A stretch of DNA of 57,848 bases, taken from the NCBI GenBank assembly GCA_016873515.1, contig VGXB01000009.1, positions 1 through 57,848 of the forward strand, written 5' to 3'. This DNA comes from Nitrospira sp. (lineage in GTDB: Bacteria; Nitrospirota; Nitrospiria; Nitrospirales; Nitrospiraceae). A program made the position numbers and the translations under genes. Positions 19,173 through 29,523 of this stretch are shown piece by piece. Within the stretch, counting starts at the first letter, position 1. Every line of letters starts with the position of its first letter. The notes under the pieces were generated by a model. That model worked only from the letters and a program-made list of their open reading frames with translations. It was not told the DNA's origin and ran no database searches.

Positions 19173-19296
19173 CAGGATGCTGAAAAAATCTGCCAGCGTC
19201 GCTCTCGCATTGCTCAGAGGCTCAATATATGGCTCAGAGTATACCGCGTCTCTTTGCTTGCTGCGGTCCTGCTGAACCGCTTTTTTGAACATCCTG
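19173..19296. repeat. MITE-like element with imperfect terminal inverted repeats
   Basis: The 124-base stretch begins CAGGATGCTGAAAAAA and ends TTTTTTGAACATCCTG, which are imperfect inverted repeats of each other. It carries no coding capacity. It starts at the base after the queA stop. The layout is that of a small dispersed palindromic element of the kind I recall as repeated in Nitrospira genomes; copy number cannot be judged from this window. Confidence 0.65.
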
Positions 19297-19310
19297 CGGG
19301 CATTCCCGCA

Positions 19311-20270
19311 TCACGAGCCGGCTTTGGCGAGACAACTGTGTTTGAACTTGGTGCTCACTGCGGCAAGGACAAGCTGCGTTACGGCCAAGGCCGTCGGATG
19401 GACAGGGAGCCAGGCTGAACAGCACTCGCGGGTCCTGGTGAAACAGGTCCCGCATAAGAGCATAGATGGCCGTGTCTCGCCGTTCCAAGGACACGGGCAA
19501 CGCGAAGAAATATGTGGCCAGCATCGCGAAGAATTCATGCTCGTTTGTGCAGGCATAGGTGTTTAGCCTGGCCTGGTGCCGTGACGGATGGGCGAGTTCC
19601 TTCGCCACAAGCTGCATCCACTGCCGCACTGCCATCCAAGGGATTTCCGGCGGGGATCCCATGGTCACATGTCTCCTGCTCGAGCATGTGTACGAACTCG
19701 TGCACCCCCACATGGTGATACTCGGACGGATAATCGAATCCCGCGAGCGGTGCCGGCTTCCAGAGAATCATCACTCCGCTTATAATAGTGCAGCCCAGCC
19801 ATGCCCCAAATGGTCTCCTGTTTTCCCCCGTCTCTCCGGTAAGCGTCGTCAAAGACGCCTGGATAGATCAGCACTTCGTGTAGCCGGGGGCACGATCAGT
19901 CATGAAAGCCGAAGATCGAAATCATCGTACTCGCTGCAACCAGCATGCGGACCGTATCGTCCACTTCCGTGCGAATCCCCGTGATCCGAACTTCATTCAG
20001 GAAGATCTGCACCAGGTGTCGGAACCGTGTCCGGCCCGCATCGTTCAGGATCCGGAAGAACGCCACGTGCGTCTGCAGAAGTGATTCTCACGCAGCCGGA
20101 AAGGGCTGATGCATTACCACCAGCCGCCGAAGACAGCGCCGGCGCACCCACCGGTAGCCGAGAAGACTTAATTCGACGAGCAGTCACAGGACCGGAAAGA
20201 GTCAGCCCAGTCACGCGGCCGCAAGCGCGGCTAGTCCAGCGGCCATCAGCGCCGCACGTCGATTGCGCAC
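19311..20270 (-). pseudogene. Broken M90 (MtfA-type) metallopeptidase with SEC-C tail
   Basis: The minus strand encodes in order a membrane anchor (LMAAGLAALAAA), PFPAA-ESLLQTHVAFFRILND, FLNEVRITGIRTEVDDTVR, VLIYPGVFDDAY, LAGFDYPSEYHHVGVHEFVH with the zinc HExxH motif, EHEFFAMLATYFF and a SEC-C-like end GRNAACPC. This is the MtfA/M90 peptidase order. The first 130 or so codons contain five in-frame TGA codons (complement of 20211, 20202, 20184, 20088 and 19896) and no other stop. Frameshifts then break it near 19850, 19680 and 19370. It cannot make the full protein. Confidence 0.85.
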
Positions 20271-20486
20271 ATTTATTTCCGGCGTCACCAGCATCGGTCG
20301 CCCTCGTGGAAACACACGCTCTGTGGGTTACAATTCTACTCCGACGGGATTTGGGTTATTTCAAACGATTTGCACGGCGTGTGTGTGAGGGAGTACTCTC
20401 TCTTCCAGGAAATGGAGACTGTCAGGCGTGCATTGATCGACGCAATCACGCATTCCACCAGATTTCCATACGAGTGAGGGAGGACG

Positions 20487-20807
20487 GTGTTCTATTCTAC
20501 CATCGTGTTTGGGGTATGTACGTCCGTGATCCTCACGGCCCTGTCGCTCGTGGGAATTCCCGATAGGGAGTGGATGTCAATCCGCCAAGCGTGCGCGCAG
20601 ACGGAAAGGAATCCCATGCCAACTCCACCATCTCAACCCAGACCGGTCATCCCCATGCCGACGCCGACGCCGCAACTGCGGGCGTTCTCACCGATGCCCA
20701 CTCAATCCTCTCAAGCGAGACCGCTGATCCCCATGCCCGCTCCATCCCCTCAGCCGCGAGCGTTCTCACCGATGCCTAGTCCACCGACTCAACCGGCAAT
20801 TCCGTGA
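20487..20807 (+). CDS. Small proline-rich repeat protein, probably exported
   Basis: This is a 106-residue frame starting at a GTG with GAGGGAGGA upstream. An N-terminal hydrophobic stretch (about residues 5-24) and an ACAQ site near residue 36 suggest export. From 20613 the gene is five tandem 39-base units encoding 13-residue repeats that start PMP and alternate between an RPVI-type and an RAFS-type ending (26-residue higher-order unit). I do not recognise a family. It lies in a patch of decayed genes, but its frame and ribosome binding site are intact. Confidence 0.55.
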   Translation: MFYSTIVFGVCTSVILTALSLVGIPDREWMSIRQACAQTERNPMPTPPSQPRPVIPMPTPTPQLRAFSPMPTQSSQARPLIPMPAPSPQPRAFSPMPSPPTQPAIP

Positions 20808-20913
20808 AAATAGATAACGTACCGGGAGTTCTCTCTTGCTTCGAGTGGTTTGCACGGTGGTAAATAGTCTTTACGGAGGCTAGTTCACTTTGTTTAGGAA
20901 AGGGAGAATCCCA

Positions 20914-21303
20914 ATGACGCGATTTACCATGCCATCTGCGTTCGCGCTCGCTTCTCTATTCGCGCTCGTCACCGCCACGCTGTTGCCGTTGTAATTGGTC
21001 TTTGGCGAAGGCGAGGCCAGGCATGATGTGGTGCGGGCTGAAGAGCTGAACCGCGAAGAGGCTATCACGCTCGCTGAAGAGGCGACGGACCATGGTAAGC
21101 AGGGGCATGTGAGTGCCCTCCTGACTAGTGCGAAAGTCGCGCTCCAGTCGGCCCTGTAGGCCGGCGAGGCTCCGTATGTGGACGCAGGGATTAGGGAACT
21201 CAAACAGGGCATTGAGCATGGCAAAGTCAGTCATGCGGACGTGGCGACGAAACACGCTGAGCAAGCAGTTACACTCCTGTTTGAGAAGTGCCGGCGCCGA
21301 TAG
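20914..21303 (+). pseudogene. Broken SmbP-like small metal-binding protein
   Basis: From the ATG at 20914 (AGGAAAGGGAG upstream) the frame encodes a signal-peptide-like start and then EEAITLAEEATDHGKQGHVS and GIEHGKVSHADVATKHAEQA. These are the His-rich heptad-like repeats of SmbP, a periplasmic copper-binding protein first described in Nitrosomonas europaea. A TAA at 20992 just after the signal region and a TAG at 21157 interrupt it. Both could come from single C-to-T changes in glutamine codons. The rest of the frame is intact to 21303. Confidence 0.78.
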
Positions 21304-21329
21304 GCTGGCGGAAATATTCCAAACCGCCC

Positions 21330-21557
21330 ATGTCTGACTCCTCCAGTCTTTCCTTTTCCGAGTCCCTCACTGCTCACAATCGCCGCAAGTTCTATGAGCG
21401 TCATAGGTCTTTCGCGGTGCTGATTATTCTCATCCTGTTTCTGGCTCCCTTTGCTGGTCTCTATGTCACAGGTCTGCTTGGATCGATGGTGGGTGTAGTC
21501 TTGTCCGTCATCGCCTATTATCTGGTGCCTCCGCTTCGGCGCATGTTTGGCTGCTAA
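21330..21557 (+). CDS. Small two-helix membrane protein
   Basis: The 75-residue protein starts at the ATG at 21330 and has a polar N-terminus (SFSESLTAHNRRKFYERHR). Two hydrophobic segments follow (about residues 27-45 and 48-67), and it ends RRMFGC. I recognise it only as a conserved hypothetical type of small membrane protein. The ribosome binding site is weak (GGCGGA). Nothing nearby suggests a role. Confidence 0.6.
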   Translation: MSDSSSLSFSESLTAHNRRKFYERHRSFAVLIILILFLAPFAGLYVTGLLGSMVGVVLSVIAYYLVPPLRRMFGC

Positions 21558-21615
21558 CTGCCGCTTGCCCCTCCCAGTGCGCTTCTTCTAAAATACTGAA
21601 ACTTGCGAGGTGCCT

Positions 21616-22197
21616 ATGTCTTTCCGATTGGCTCTGATCCTTGTGCTGTCGATCTTCTATCCCGCTGTGCCGACATGGGCCGATTTTCAGGCCGGCATGA
21701 CAGCGCATGACAGTGAAGACTACGCCACTGCCTTACGTGAGTGGCAGCCGCTAGCGGAGCAGGGCGATGCCCTGGCGCAGTATCAAATGGGACTGTTGTA
21801 TCACAAGGGACGCGGGGTGCCGCAGGACGATGTGCAGGCTCGGAAATGGTATGGAAAAGCGGCGGTCCAGGGACAGGCTAAGGCACAGTTCAGCCTGGGC
21901 ACGTTGTATTTTAATGGAGAAGGCGGTCCAAAAGATTATCAGCAAGCCCTGCGATGGTTGCGTCGCGCGGCAGACCAAGGCATGCCGCTCGCTCAAACAA
22001 AGCTCGCCATCATGTACGATTATGGAGAAGGCGTGCCGAAAGATAAGGTTCAGGCCTATAAGTGGCTCACTCTAGCTGCGAAGCACGGAGATAAGTCTGC
22101 GCCCCTACTGCTCGCCTCATTGGACAAAGAGATGACGGAGGCTCGAATTGCCAAGGCTAAAAAACTGGCGAGTGAGTGGGAACCGAAAGGCCCGTAA
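21616..22197 (+). CDS. Sel1-repeat exported protein
   Basis: The 193-residue protein has a signal peptide ending near TWA (residue 23). Tandem Sel1-like (TPR-type) repeats follow: DALAQYQMGLLYHKGRGVPQ, AKAQFSLGTLYFNGEGGPKD, PLAQTKLAIMYDYGEGVPKD and a final partial repeat. Such repeats mediate protein contacts, here in the periplasm. I chose the ATG at 21616, with GCGAGG at a suitable distance, over the GTG at 21610. The start of a neighbouring decayed region lies just upstream, but this gene is intact. Confidence 0.88.
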   Translation: MSFRLALILVLSIFYPAVPTWADFQAGMTAHDSEDYATALREWQPLAEQGDALAQYQMGLLYHKGRGVPQDDVQARKWYGKAAVQGQAKAQFSLGTLYFNGEGGPKDYQQALRWLRRAADQGMPLAQTKLAIMYDYGEGVPKDKVQAYKWLTLAAKHGDKSAPLLLASLDKEMTEARIAKAKKLASEWEPKGP

Positions 22198-22525
22198 GCG
22201 CAGGGGTACGAGGACGGGGTTATATCGTGCACGTACCGGATCGGCCGGAGCATCGAGCGTGCGCGGCTGTTTTTGTGGGGCACGTCTCGTGTGTGTGAGG
22301 AGATGTCTGTGAATGTGTGTCATCGTTGTTCTCTTTTCTCCGTTGGTTCTCATGGTTTCCTCCGTCGCGCTGGAGGACAGTGTGAGTGGAACCGGAGCAT
22401 TGTCCGGTACGGACCAGGAGTAGAGCCGCCAATGGAGAGTGGAGAGATTACACAACTACCGCCTTACGGCGAGAGAGAAGGCCAAGAGCCCGCTAATGAT
22501 AGGCTCCAAAAGAGCCTGATGCGTG
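22198..22525. other. Intergenic stretch between convergent genes, no gene seen
   Basis: No coding frame is supported. A small hairpin AGGCTC-CAAAA-GAGCCT lies near 22501-22517 without a T-tract. It might terminate one or both of the converging genes. Confidence 0.45.
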
Positions 22526-23224
22526 TCAGAGCAGCTCTCGGTGAATCTTGATCGCAATCTTGGTTTTTAGGGATTCTTGATATGCCTGGATGGCACGCAA
22601 TTGTTTCTGCAAAAGCATGTCTTGCAAGACACGATCCTCAGCGACGATAGCTTTGGTTGGATCAGAGCCCTGCGGCCTCATCATGAGAGTTTGGCCTTCC
22701 GCGATCTCCAACGGAGTCAGCGCGACAGCGTCGCGCACGATCATGCGCGCTTTTCTTGCCAGGATCTCCTGCATCTGCATGGCTTCAAAGGCTGCGGGGG
22801 TCCAGTGGTTGACCGCGAGCAGGCGCTGATAGAGCTCGGGATCGAAGACACCGTTTTTTTGGAAGTCGGGAATCTCGATGATCAAGTTGCGCAGGTCCGT
22901 GTCGGATACCGTGATGCCCATCTCCTGGGCCGCCAGGACCCAGAGGCGGCTGTCGACCAGTTGATCGACGACGAGCGCTTTGAAGGTTTCGTCCTTCAGG
23001 TCGGCTCCGCCTTTTTCCTTATAACTGCGGTACAAAAATTCGTAGGCACGCCGGAAGTCGTCCCGTGAGACGGTTAGGTCGCCGACGTTGGCGACGGCAT
23101 TGCCTGGCTGTTCGCCGAAGCCCCACCAGCCCATCGTGATGACGAAGGCGACGGCCAAAATGCCCATGATGGATTTGAGCAGCCATGGGTAATCATGGGC
23201 CGCGTTGCGCATCAATTTGATCAT
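22526..23224 (-). CDS. Membrane-anchored SurA-N/PpiD-like chaperone domain protein
   Basis: The 232-residue protein has one N-terminal membrane helix (about residues 17-35, SIMGILAVAFVITMGWWGF). A SurA N-terminal-like domain follows: VANVGDLTVSRDDFRRAYE, LVVDQLVDSRLWVLAAQEMG, VSDTDLRNLIIEIPDFQKNG and FDPELYQRLL. This is the architecture of PpiD cut short, with no parvulin peptidyl-prolyl isomerase domain. It may act as a periplasmic folding helper at the inner membrane. It is transcribed away from the RDD gene. Confidence 0.87.
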   Translation of the reverse strand: MIKLMRNAAHDYPWLLKSIMGILAVAFVITMGWWGFGEQPGNAVANVGDLTVSRDDFRRAYEFLYRSYKEKGGADLKDETFKALVVDQLVDSRLWVLAAQEMGITVSDTDLRNLIIEIPDFQKNGVFDPELYQRLLAVNHWTPAAFEAMQMQEILARKARMIVRDAVALTPLEIAEGQTLMMRPQGSDPTKAIVAEDRVLQDMLLQKQLRAIQAYQESLKTKIAIKIHRELL

Positions 23225-23392
23225 GTCATTCTCTCGCGTTCAGGAAACATGAGAGGATTGTACTTGCGCCTCTCGCTTAAGGCAAGATGGTAGCTGCACG
23301 GTAAGGCGAAAGATCGCGGTGCGCAAGGAATGGTCTTTGTTTGTGCCGAACACAGAATTTTGTTATATTGTCTATAAATTAAAGGAGATTTC

Positions 23393-24966
<1,574 letters not shown>

Positions 24967-24979
24967 GGTCCCATCCCTT

Positions 24980-25858
24980 ATGCGGATGGTCACTTTTCGC
25001 ACATCCTATAAGGCGAAGCGCTTGGCGCTCGCCCTTGCTGTCGTACTCCTGCTCGGCTTCTTCCTGCTTCCTAAGCAGCTCCAAAGTGTGTTCCAAGAGG
25101 TCGGGAGTCCGATCGGATGGGGGGTTAGTTGGCCCCTCCGTGCGGTGTCTGGGATTCAAGGGGGGGTGGCCGATTTCTGGAGCAGTTATGTCGCATTGCA
25201 GGGGTTACAGGAAGAAAACATGGAGTTGCGGAAAGAACTGGAACAGCTCAAAGGGCAACACAGTCAGTTGCATGAAGCGGCAGCGGCGACGGAGCGGCTC
25301 ACGGCTCTACTGGAATTTAAGGAGCAAGAGATGTTTCCGATGGTGGCAGCGCAAGTGATTGGCCGCGATACTGGGAACTGGTACCGCGCGATCATCCTCA
25401 ATAAGGGCGAGTCGGACGGATTTCGACCGCACATGGGCGTGGTTACGCCAGCCGGTGTGGTTGGCCGGATCGTGAAGACGACGGCAGCGACTTCGGTGGT
25501 GTTGCTGGTGACGGATCCGAACAATGCAATCGCCGGCTTGGTTCAACGAACCAGGGATGAGGGGATCATCGAAGGAACCATATCTGGGCTGGCGCAGCTA
25601 AAATATATCCCGCTGCTGTCCACTGTGCGCCTGGGTGATCGGGTGGTGACGTCTGGTCTCGTCGAAGGATTTCCCCGCGGCTTGTCCATTGGCACGATCA
25701 CGCGGATCTATAAATCGGAAGGTGCGTTGTTCCAGTTCGCTGAGCTGACTCCAGAAGTCGATGCTGGCCTGGTCGAAGAGGTGTTGGTGATCCAGTCTCC
25801 TAATCTTCAGACTGAGAACGAGCCTTCCGGAACTCTGAAGGGCAAGCGCAAGCCATGA
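24980..25858 (+). CDS. mreC: Rod shape-determining protein MreC
   Basis: MreC links MreB and MreD to the periplasmic synthases. The 292-residue protein has a single N-terminal membrane helix (residues 14-30). A coiled coil follows (about 73-110, ENMELRKELEQLKGQHSQL), then the paired beta-barrel MreC domain (AAQVIGRDTGNWYRAIILNKG, GVVGRIVKT, GLVQRTRDEGIIEG, GDRVVTSGLVEGFPRGLSIG). It overlaps mreD by ATGA. Confidence 0.96.
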   Translation: MRMVTFRTSYKAKRLALALAVVLLLGFFLLPKQLQSVFQEVGSPIGWGVSWPLRAVSGIQGGVADFWSSYVALQGLQEENMELRKELEQLKGQHSQLHEAAAATERLTALLEFKEQEMFPMVAAQVIGRDTGNWYRAIILNKGESDGFRPHMGVVTPAGVVGRIVKTTAATSVVLLVTDPNNAIAGLVQRTRDEGIIEGTISGLAQLKYIPLLSTVRLGDRVVTSGLVEGFPRGLSIGTITRIYKSEGALFQFAELTPEVDAGLVEEVLVIQSPNLQTENEPSGTLKGKRKP

Positions 25859-26355
25859 AGATACTGGGGATCGCGGGGCTGATCGTCGGGCTCATTCCGA
25901 TCCAATCAGTGCTCTTGCCGCATGTGGCTGTCGGGGGTGTGATGCCGGATCTTGGATTGATCGTGGTGTGTGTGGCGGGCTTTTGGGGCGGTGAGCTTGA
26001 AGGGTTGTTGGTCGGGCTGGCCGTTGGGTGGATCATGGGCCTCTTTTCCGCGATTGATCTGATCGTCGGTATCTCGACAAAGGGACTCGTTGGATACCTC
26101 GCGGGCGTCGTCGGCCGCCACGTGGTGTATATGACCCCGGTGATGCTGGTCTTGGGGCTCTTCGCCGCCTCCTGTGTGTCCAGTCTGCTCACCGCCTTGA
26201 TGCTGGCGCTCAACGAACAACAAAATGTGTGGTGGGTGCTGAAGACGATCGTCTTGCCGCAGGCAGTGTTCGACGGCGTCGTGGGCGGCGTGTTCTATTG
26301 GCTGGCGTGGAACCGGTTGGATATTGAATGGTTGGTATCGAAGTACAGAACGTAG
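25855..26355 (+). CDS. mreD: Rod shape-determining protein MreD
   Basis: The 166-residue, five- to six-helix membrane protein is recognised by position between mreC and mrdA and by the family pattern PDLGLIVVCVAGFWGGELEG and GLFSAIDLIVGISTKGLVGY. It starts inside the mreC stop, so the two are translationally coupled. It is the membrane scaffold of the elongasome. Confidence 0.93.
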   Translation: MKILGIAGLIVGLIPIQSVLLPHVAVGGVMPDLGLIVVCVAGFWGGELEGLLVGLAVGWIMGLFSAIDLIVGISTKGLVGYLAGVVGRHVVYMTPVMLVLGLFAASCVSSLLTALMLALNEQQNVWWVLKTIVLPQAVFDGVVGGVFYWLAWNRLDIEWLVSKYRT

Positions 26356-26363
26356 GTGATCGC

Positions 26364-28235
26364 ATGGCGTCGGGCAATTACGCAGAGAACGAATCTGACG
26401 ATTTCCACCGTCGGCTGATGGTTTTGCGCGTAGGGCTTCTCCTAGTGGTGGCCCTCCTCAGCCTGCGCCTCTGGCATTTACAAGTCTGGGATGGGGCCTA
26501 TTATTTGGACCTCTCGAAGAATAATCGCACCAGGCAGGTCTTGCTCGAGCCCGCTCGTGGGCTAATTTATGACCGTAACGGCGTGCTTCTGGCGAACAAT
26601 GTGCCGAGTTTCAGCCTGTATGTGACGTTAGACGAAGTGAAGGATCGTGAACAGTTGATCGGACAGCTGTCCGATCTGCTCGACCTCGATCCGGTGCTCA
26701 TCAGAAAAAAACTGACCGCCAAGGGTGGCAAGTCGCTGCCGCGCAAGATCAAGGATCGCATGACTTTGCATGATGCCGTGTTGATCGAATCCCATCGTCT
26801 AGAACTTTCTGGCGTTATGGTCCAGGTGGAGTCCCAACGGAACTACCCCGGTGGAGGTATGGCGGCCCACCTCCTCGGCTATGTCGGAGAAATTTCTGCC
26901 GACCAGTTGGAGAGGCCGGAATTTTCCGGCCTCCACCAGGGCAGCGTGGTGGGTCAATATGGAATAGAAAAATTCTTCGACCGCCATGTGCGCGGCCAAG
27001 CCGGACAAAAGAATGTCGAAGTGGATGCCCATGGCAACGAGAAACGGGAGGTTGTCGTGGAGCACCCGCAGGCCGGGAACGACCTGTATCTCACAATCGA
27101 TGTCCGGCTGCAGAAAGTCGCCGAGGATTTGCTGGGCAGTGAGTCCGGCGCCATCGTGGCGTTGGATCCGACCAATGGCGATATTTGGGCGATGGCCAGT
27201 CGGCCTGGATTTGATCCAAACGTCCTGTCGCGGGAACTCACGCCCAAGCAATGGGGTGAGATCGTGCAGGACGAGGGCCATCCGTTGACCAATCGCGCTT
27301 CGCAAGGGCAGTATCCGCCTGGCTCCACATTTAAGGTGCCTATGGCAGTTGCCGCGTTGGAATCAGAAACAATGGCGCAGTACAGCACGGTGTCGTGCAA
27401 TGGTGGCTACCAATTTGGTAACCGGATCTACCGTGACTGGAAAGCGGTTGGGCATGGCGCCGTGGCGCTTCACGATGCGTTGGTCCATTCGTGTGATGTG
27501 TATTTTTATACGATCGGACAACGAATGGGCATCGATGTGATGGCCGAGTATGGCAAGGAGTTCGGACTTGGGCAAGACACGGGGATCGAACTGCCGTCCG
27601 AACGATCAGGCATTATGCCGTCGACCGTCTGGAAGCAAAAGGCGAAGAACACGGCGTGGTTGCCAGGGGAAACCATTTCAGCGGCGATCGGACAGGGGTA
27701 TGTGACGGTCACGCCGCTGCAAATGGCGAGTTTGATCGGCACAGTCGCCAATAACGGCGTGAGTTACCGTCCGCGGCTTGTGCATGCGGTGATGGATCGA
27801 ACAACCGGCAATTTGCAAGAACTGCTAACGGTGCCACGTGGCAAAATCAAGGCAAAGCCTGAGACCTTCCGCATTGTAAAAGACGCATTGGCCGATGTCG
27901 TGACAAAAGGAACAGCGACCAGAGCGAAATCCTCACTCGTTACGATCGCCGGGAAGACGGGAACTGCCCAGGTGGCGGCGCTCCAAACGGGACCGGAAGA
28001 AAGTATCCCCAAGAAGTTTCGCGATCACGCTTGGTTTGTTGCCTTTGCTCCAGTCGAATCACCGAAGATTGCGGTGGTGGTGCTGAGCGAGCACATGGGG
28101 CATGGAGGAGCTGCGGCGGCTCCGTTAGCGAAAGAGCTTATCGAAACCTTCATTAAGTTGAATTTATCAGCGCCAGCAGCGACCCCAGGCGACCCCACGG
28201 CAAAGCCGGCGCGGCAAGCCTCGGAGCCATTATGA
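26364..28235 (+). CDS. mrdA: Penicillin-binding protein 2 (peptidoglycan transpeptidase)
   Basis: PBP2 crosslinks peptidoglycan during side-wall growth. I chose the ATG at 26364 (AGGTGA upstream) over the GTG at 26328. The 623-residue protein has an N-terminal membrane helix (VLRVGLLLVVALLSLRLWH), the dimerisation/pedestal region (PARGLIYDRNGVLLANN) and the transpeptidase domain. That domain has the active-site STFK (PPGSTFKVP), the SCD motif (VHSCDVYFYT) and KTG (IAGKTGTAQ). It ends in an alanine-proline tail and overlaps rodA by four bases. Confidence 0.97.
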   Translation: MASGNYAENESDDFHRRLMVLRVGLLLVVALLSLRLWHLQVWDGAYYLDLSKNNRTRQVLLEPARGLIYDRNGVLLANNVPSFSLYVTLDEVKDREQLIGQLSDLLDLDPVLIRKKLTAKGGKSLPRKIKDRMTLHDAVLIESHRLELSGVMVQVESQRNYPGGGMAAHLLGYVGEISADQLERPEFSGLHQGSVVGQYGIEKFFDRHVRGQAGQKNVEVDAHGNEKREVVVEHPQAGNDLYLTIDVRLQKVAEDLLGSESGAIVALDPTNGDIWAMASRPGFDPNVLSRELTPKQWGEIVQDEGHPLTNRASQGQYPPGSTFKVPMAVAALESETMAQYSTVSCNGGYQFGNRIYRDWKAVGHGAVALHDALVHSCDVYFYTIGQRMGIDVMAEYGKEFGLGQDTGIELPSERSGIMPSTVWKQKAKNTAWLPGETISAAIGQGYVTVTPLQMASLIGTVANNGVSYRPRLVHAVMDRTTGNLQELLTVPRGKIKAKPETFRIVKDALADVVTKGTATRAKSSLVTIAGKTGTAQVAALQTGPEESIPKKFRDHAWFVAFAPVESPKIAVVVLSEHMGHGGAAAAPLAKELIETFIKLNLSAPAATPGDPTAKPARQASEPL

Positions 28236-29353
28236 TGGATCAGTTGACGGAGGTGCGCAGGTTCGACAGTTTTGACCTTCGCTATGTGGGACTCATCCTG
28301 GCCATCCTCGGCCTCGGCGTGCTCTCCATTCACAGCGTAACTTACGACCAGCAGGGCGGTGTGGCGCCGTATTATCTCAAGCAGTTGATGTGGATCAGCT
28401 TGGGGGCGGGGGCCTTTCTGGTTATGTGGGTCTGGGACTATCACAGTCTCGCGCGGCTGGCTTATCCCGCCTATGCGCTGGTGCTCTTGATGCTGCTCTT
28501 CGTGCTGTTCGAAGGGCGGGCGAGCAAAGGTGCGCAGCGGTGGATTGCTCTGGGACCGTTCAGTTTTCAGCCGTCGGAGTTCGCCAAGCTCGCGCTGATC
28601 TTAGTGCTAGCTCATTACTATTCGAAAGCGCCTCGCAGAGGATGGCTCCAGCGCGTGATCCTGCCGGGTCTGTTGATGTTGCCGGGACTTCTCTTGATTT
28701 TGAAGCAGCCGGATTTAGGCAGCGGCCTGAGCTTCGTCGCCGTCTTTGTCGTGATGCTATTAATGGTCGGAGTCCGGTCTCAGGCGCTGGGAGTGATGCT
28801 ACTTTTCTCCGTCATGCTCTTCCCTTTTGTGTGGGAAGGGGTGTGGGGGTCCTTGCATGATTATCAACGACAGCGCATTATGGCGTTCATCAATCCGGAC
28901 TATGATCCGGGAGGTAAAGGGTATCATGCGTTGCAGTCGAAAATTGCGATTGGGTCAGGCGAATTGACTGGAAAGGGGCTGTTCGGTGGCACGCAGACCC
29001 AGCTAAAGTTCCTACCGGAAGGCCATACGGATTTCGTGTTCGCGGTGTATGCGGAAGAGTGGGGCTTTCTCGGCGTGTTCGTGCTGCTGGCGCTCTTTGT
29101 CACCCTGATTTGGCTGTCGCTGGAAATTGCGTCCAAGGCGAAAGACCAGCTGGGGGCGTTACTCGCAGTGGGGATCGTCTCGATGCTGAGTTTCTGCGTC
29201 GTGGTGAATATCGGGATGACGGTGGGGATGTTTCCGATCGTGGGGATCCCCTTGCCGCTAGTGAGTTACGGCGGGAGCGCCACGATTACGACCATGGCGT
29301 CGCTGGGATTGCTGTTGAATGTCAAGCGAAGACGGTTGAGTTTGTTTTATTGA
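28232..29353 (+). CDS. rodA: SEDS-family peptidoglycan glycosyltransferase RodA
   Basis: RodA polymerises glycan strands in partnership with PBP2. The 373-residue protein has about ten membrane segments. It carries SEDS motifs such as RWIALGPFSFQPSEFAKLAL, LILKQPDLGSGLSF, the large periplasmic loop (GKGYHALQSKIAIGSGELTG) with EGHTDFVFAVYAEEWGFLG, and IGIPLPLVSYGGSATITTMA-like signatures near the end. It overlaps mrdA, the partner gene. Confidence 0.97.
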   Translation: MMDQLTEVRRFDSFDLRYVGLILAILGLGVLSIHSVTYDQQGGVAPYYLKQLMWISLGAGAFLVMWVWDYHSLARLAYPAYALVLLMLLFVLFEGRASKGAQRWIALGPFSFQPSEFAKLALILVLAHYYSKAPRRGWLQRVILPGLLMLPGLLLILKQPDLGSGLSFVAVFVVMLLMVGVRSQALGVMLLFSVMLFPFVWEGVWGSLHDYQRQRIMAFINPDYDPGGKGYHALQSKIAIGSGELTGKGLFGGTQTQLKFLPEGHTDFVFAVYAEEWGFLGVFVLLALFVTLIWLSLEIASKAKDQLGALLAVGIVSMLSFCVVVNIGMTVGMFPIVGIPLPLVSYGGSATITTMASLGLLLNVKRRRLSLFY

Positions 29354-29523
29354 TCGTGTCACTGTGGGCACGCGTCCGTCGGGCGTCGCGCTGACGGTGC
29401 CCGTACAAATTTGATCGAGAGCCGGTGAGATGTTGAAGGGAATCATGATTAGCGGCGGACTTGGGCGGGTGCCTGCGTCTGCCGCGCCCCTTATATGGCG
29501 GCTCTCCAGGACAAGGAGTAGGT

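Noticed and set aside
19896..20213. UGA read as tryptophan (alternative genetic code) to explain the five TGA codons
   Set aside because: Intact genes in the window use TGA as stop (for example the SpoIID-like gene and ccmC), and the same reading unit also has frameshifts, so decay is the simpler explanation.
20027..20566. 179-residue plus-strand open frame
   Set aside because: It is antisense to the M90 peptidase pseudogene, whose motifs on the other strand are clear, and has no ribosome binding site.
20613..20804. CRISPR-like array
   Set aside because: The 39-base periodicity is a protein-coding tandem repeat without unique spacers. No cas genes are present.
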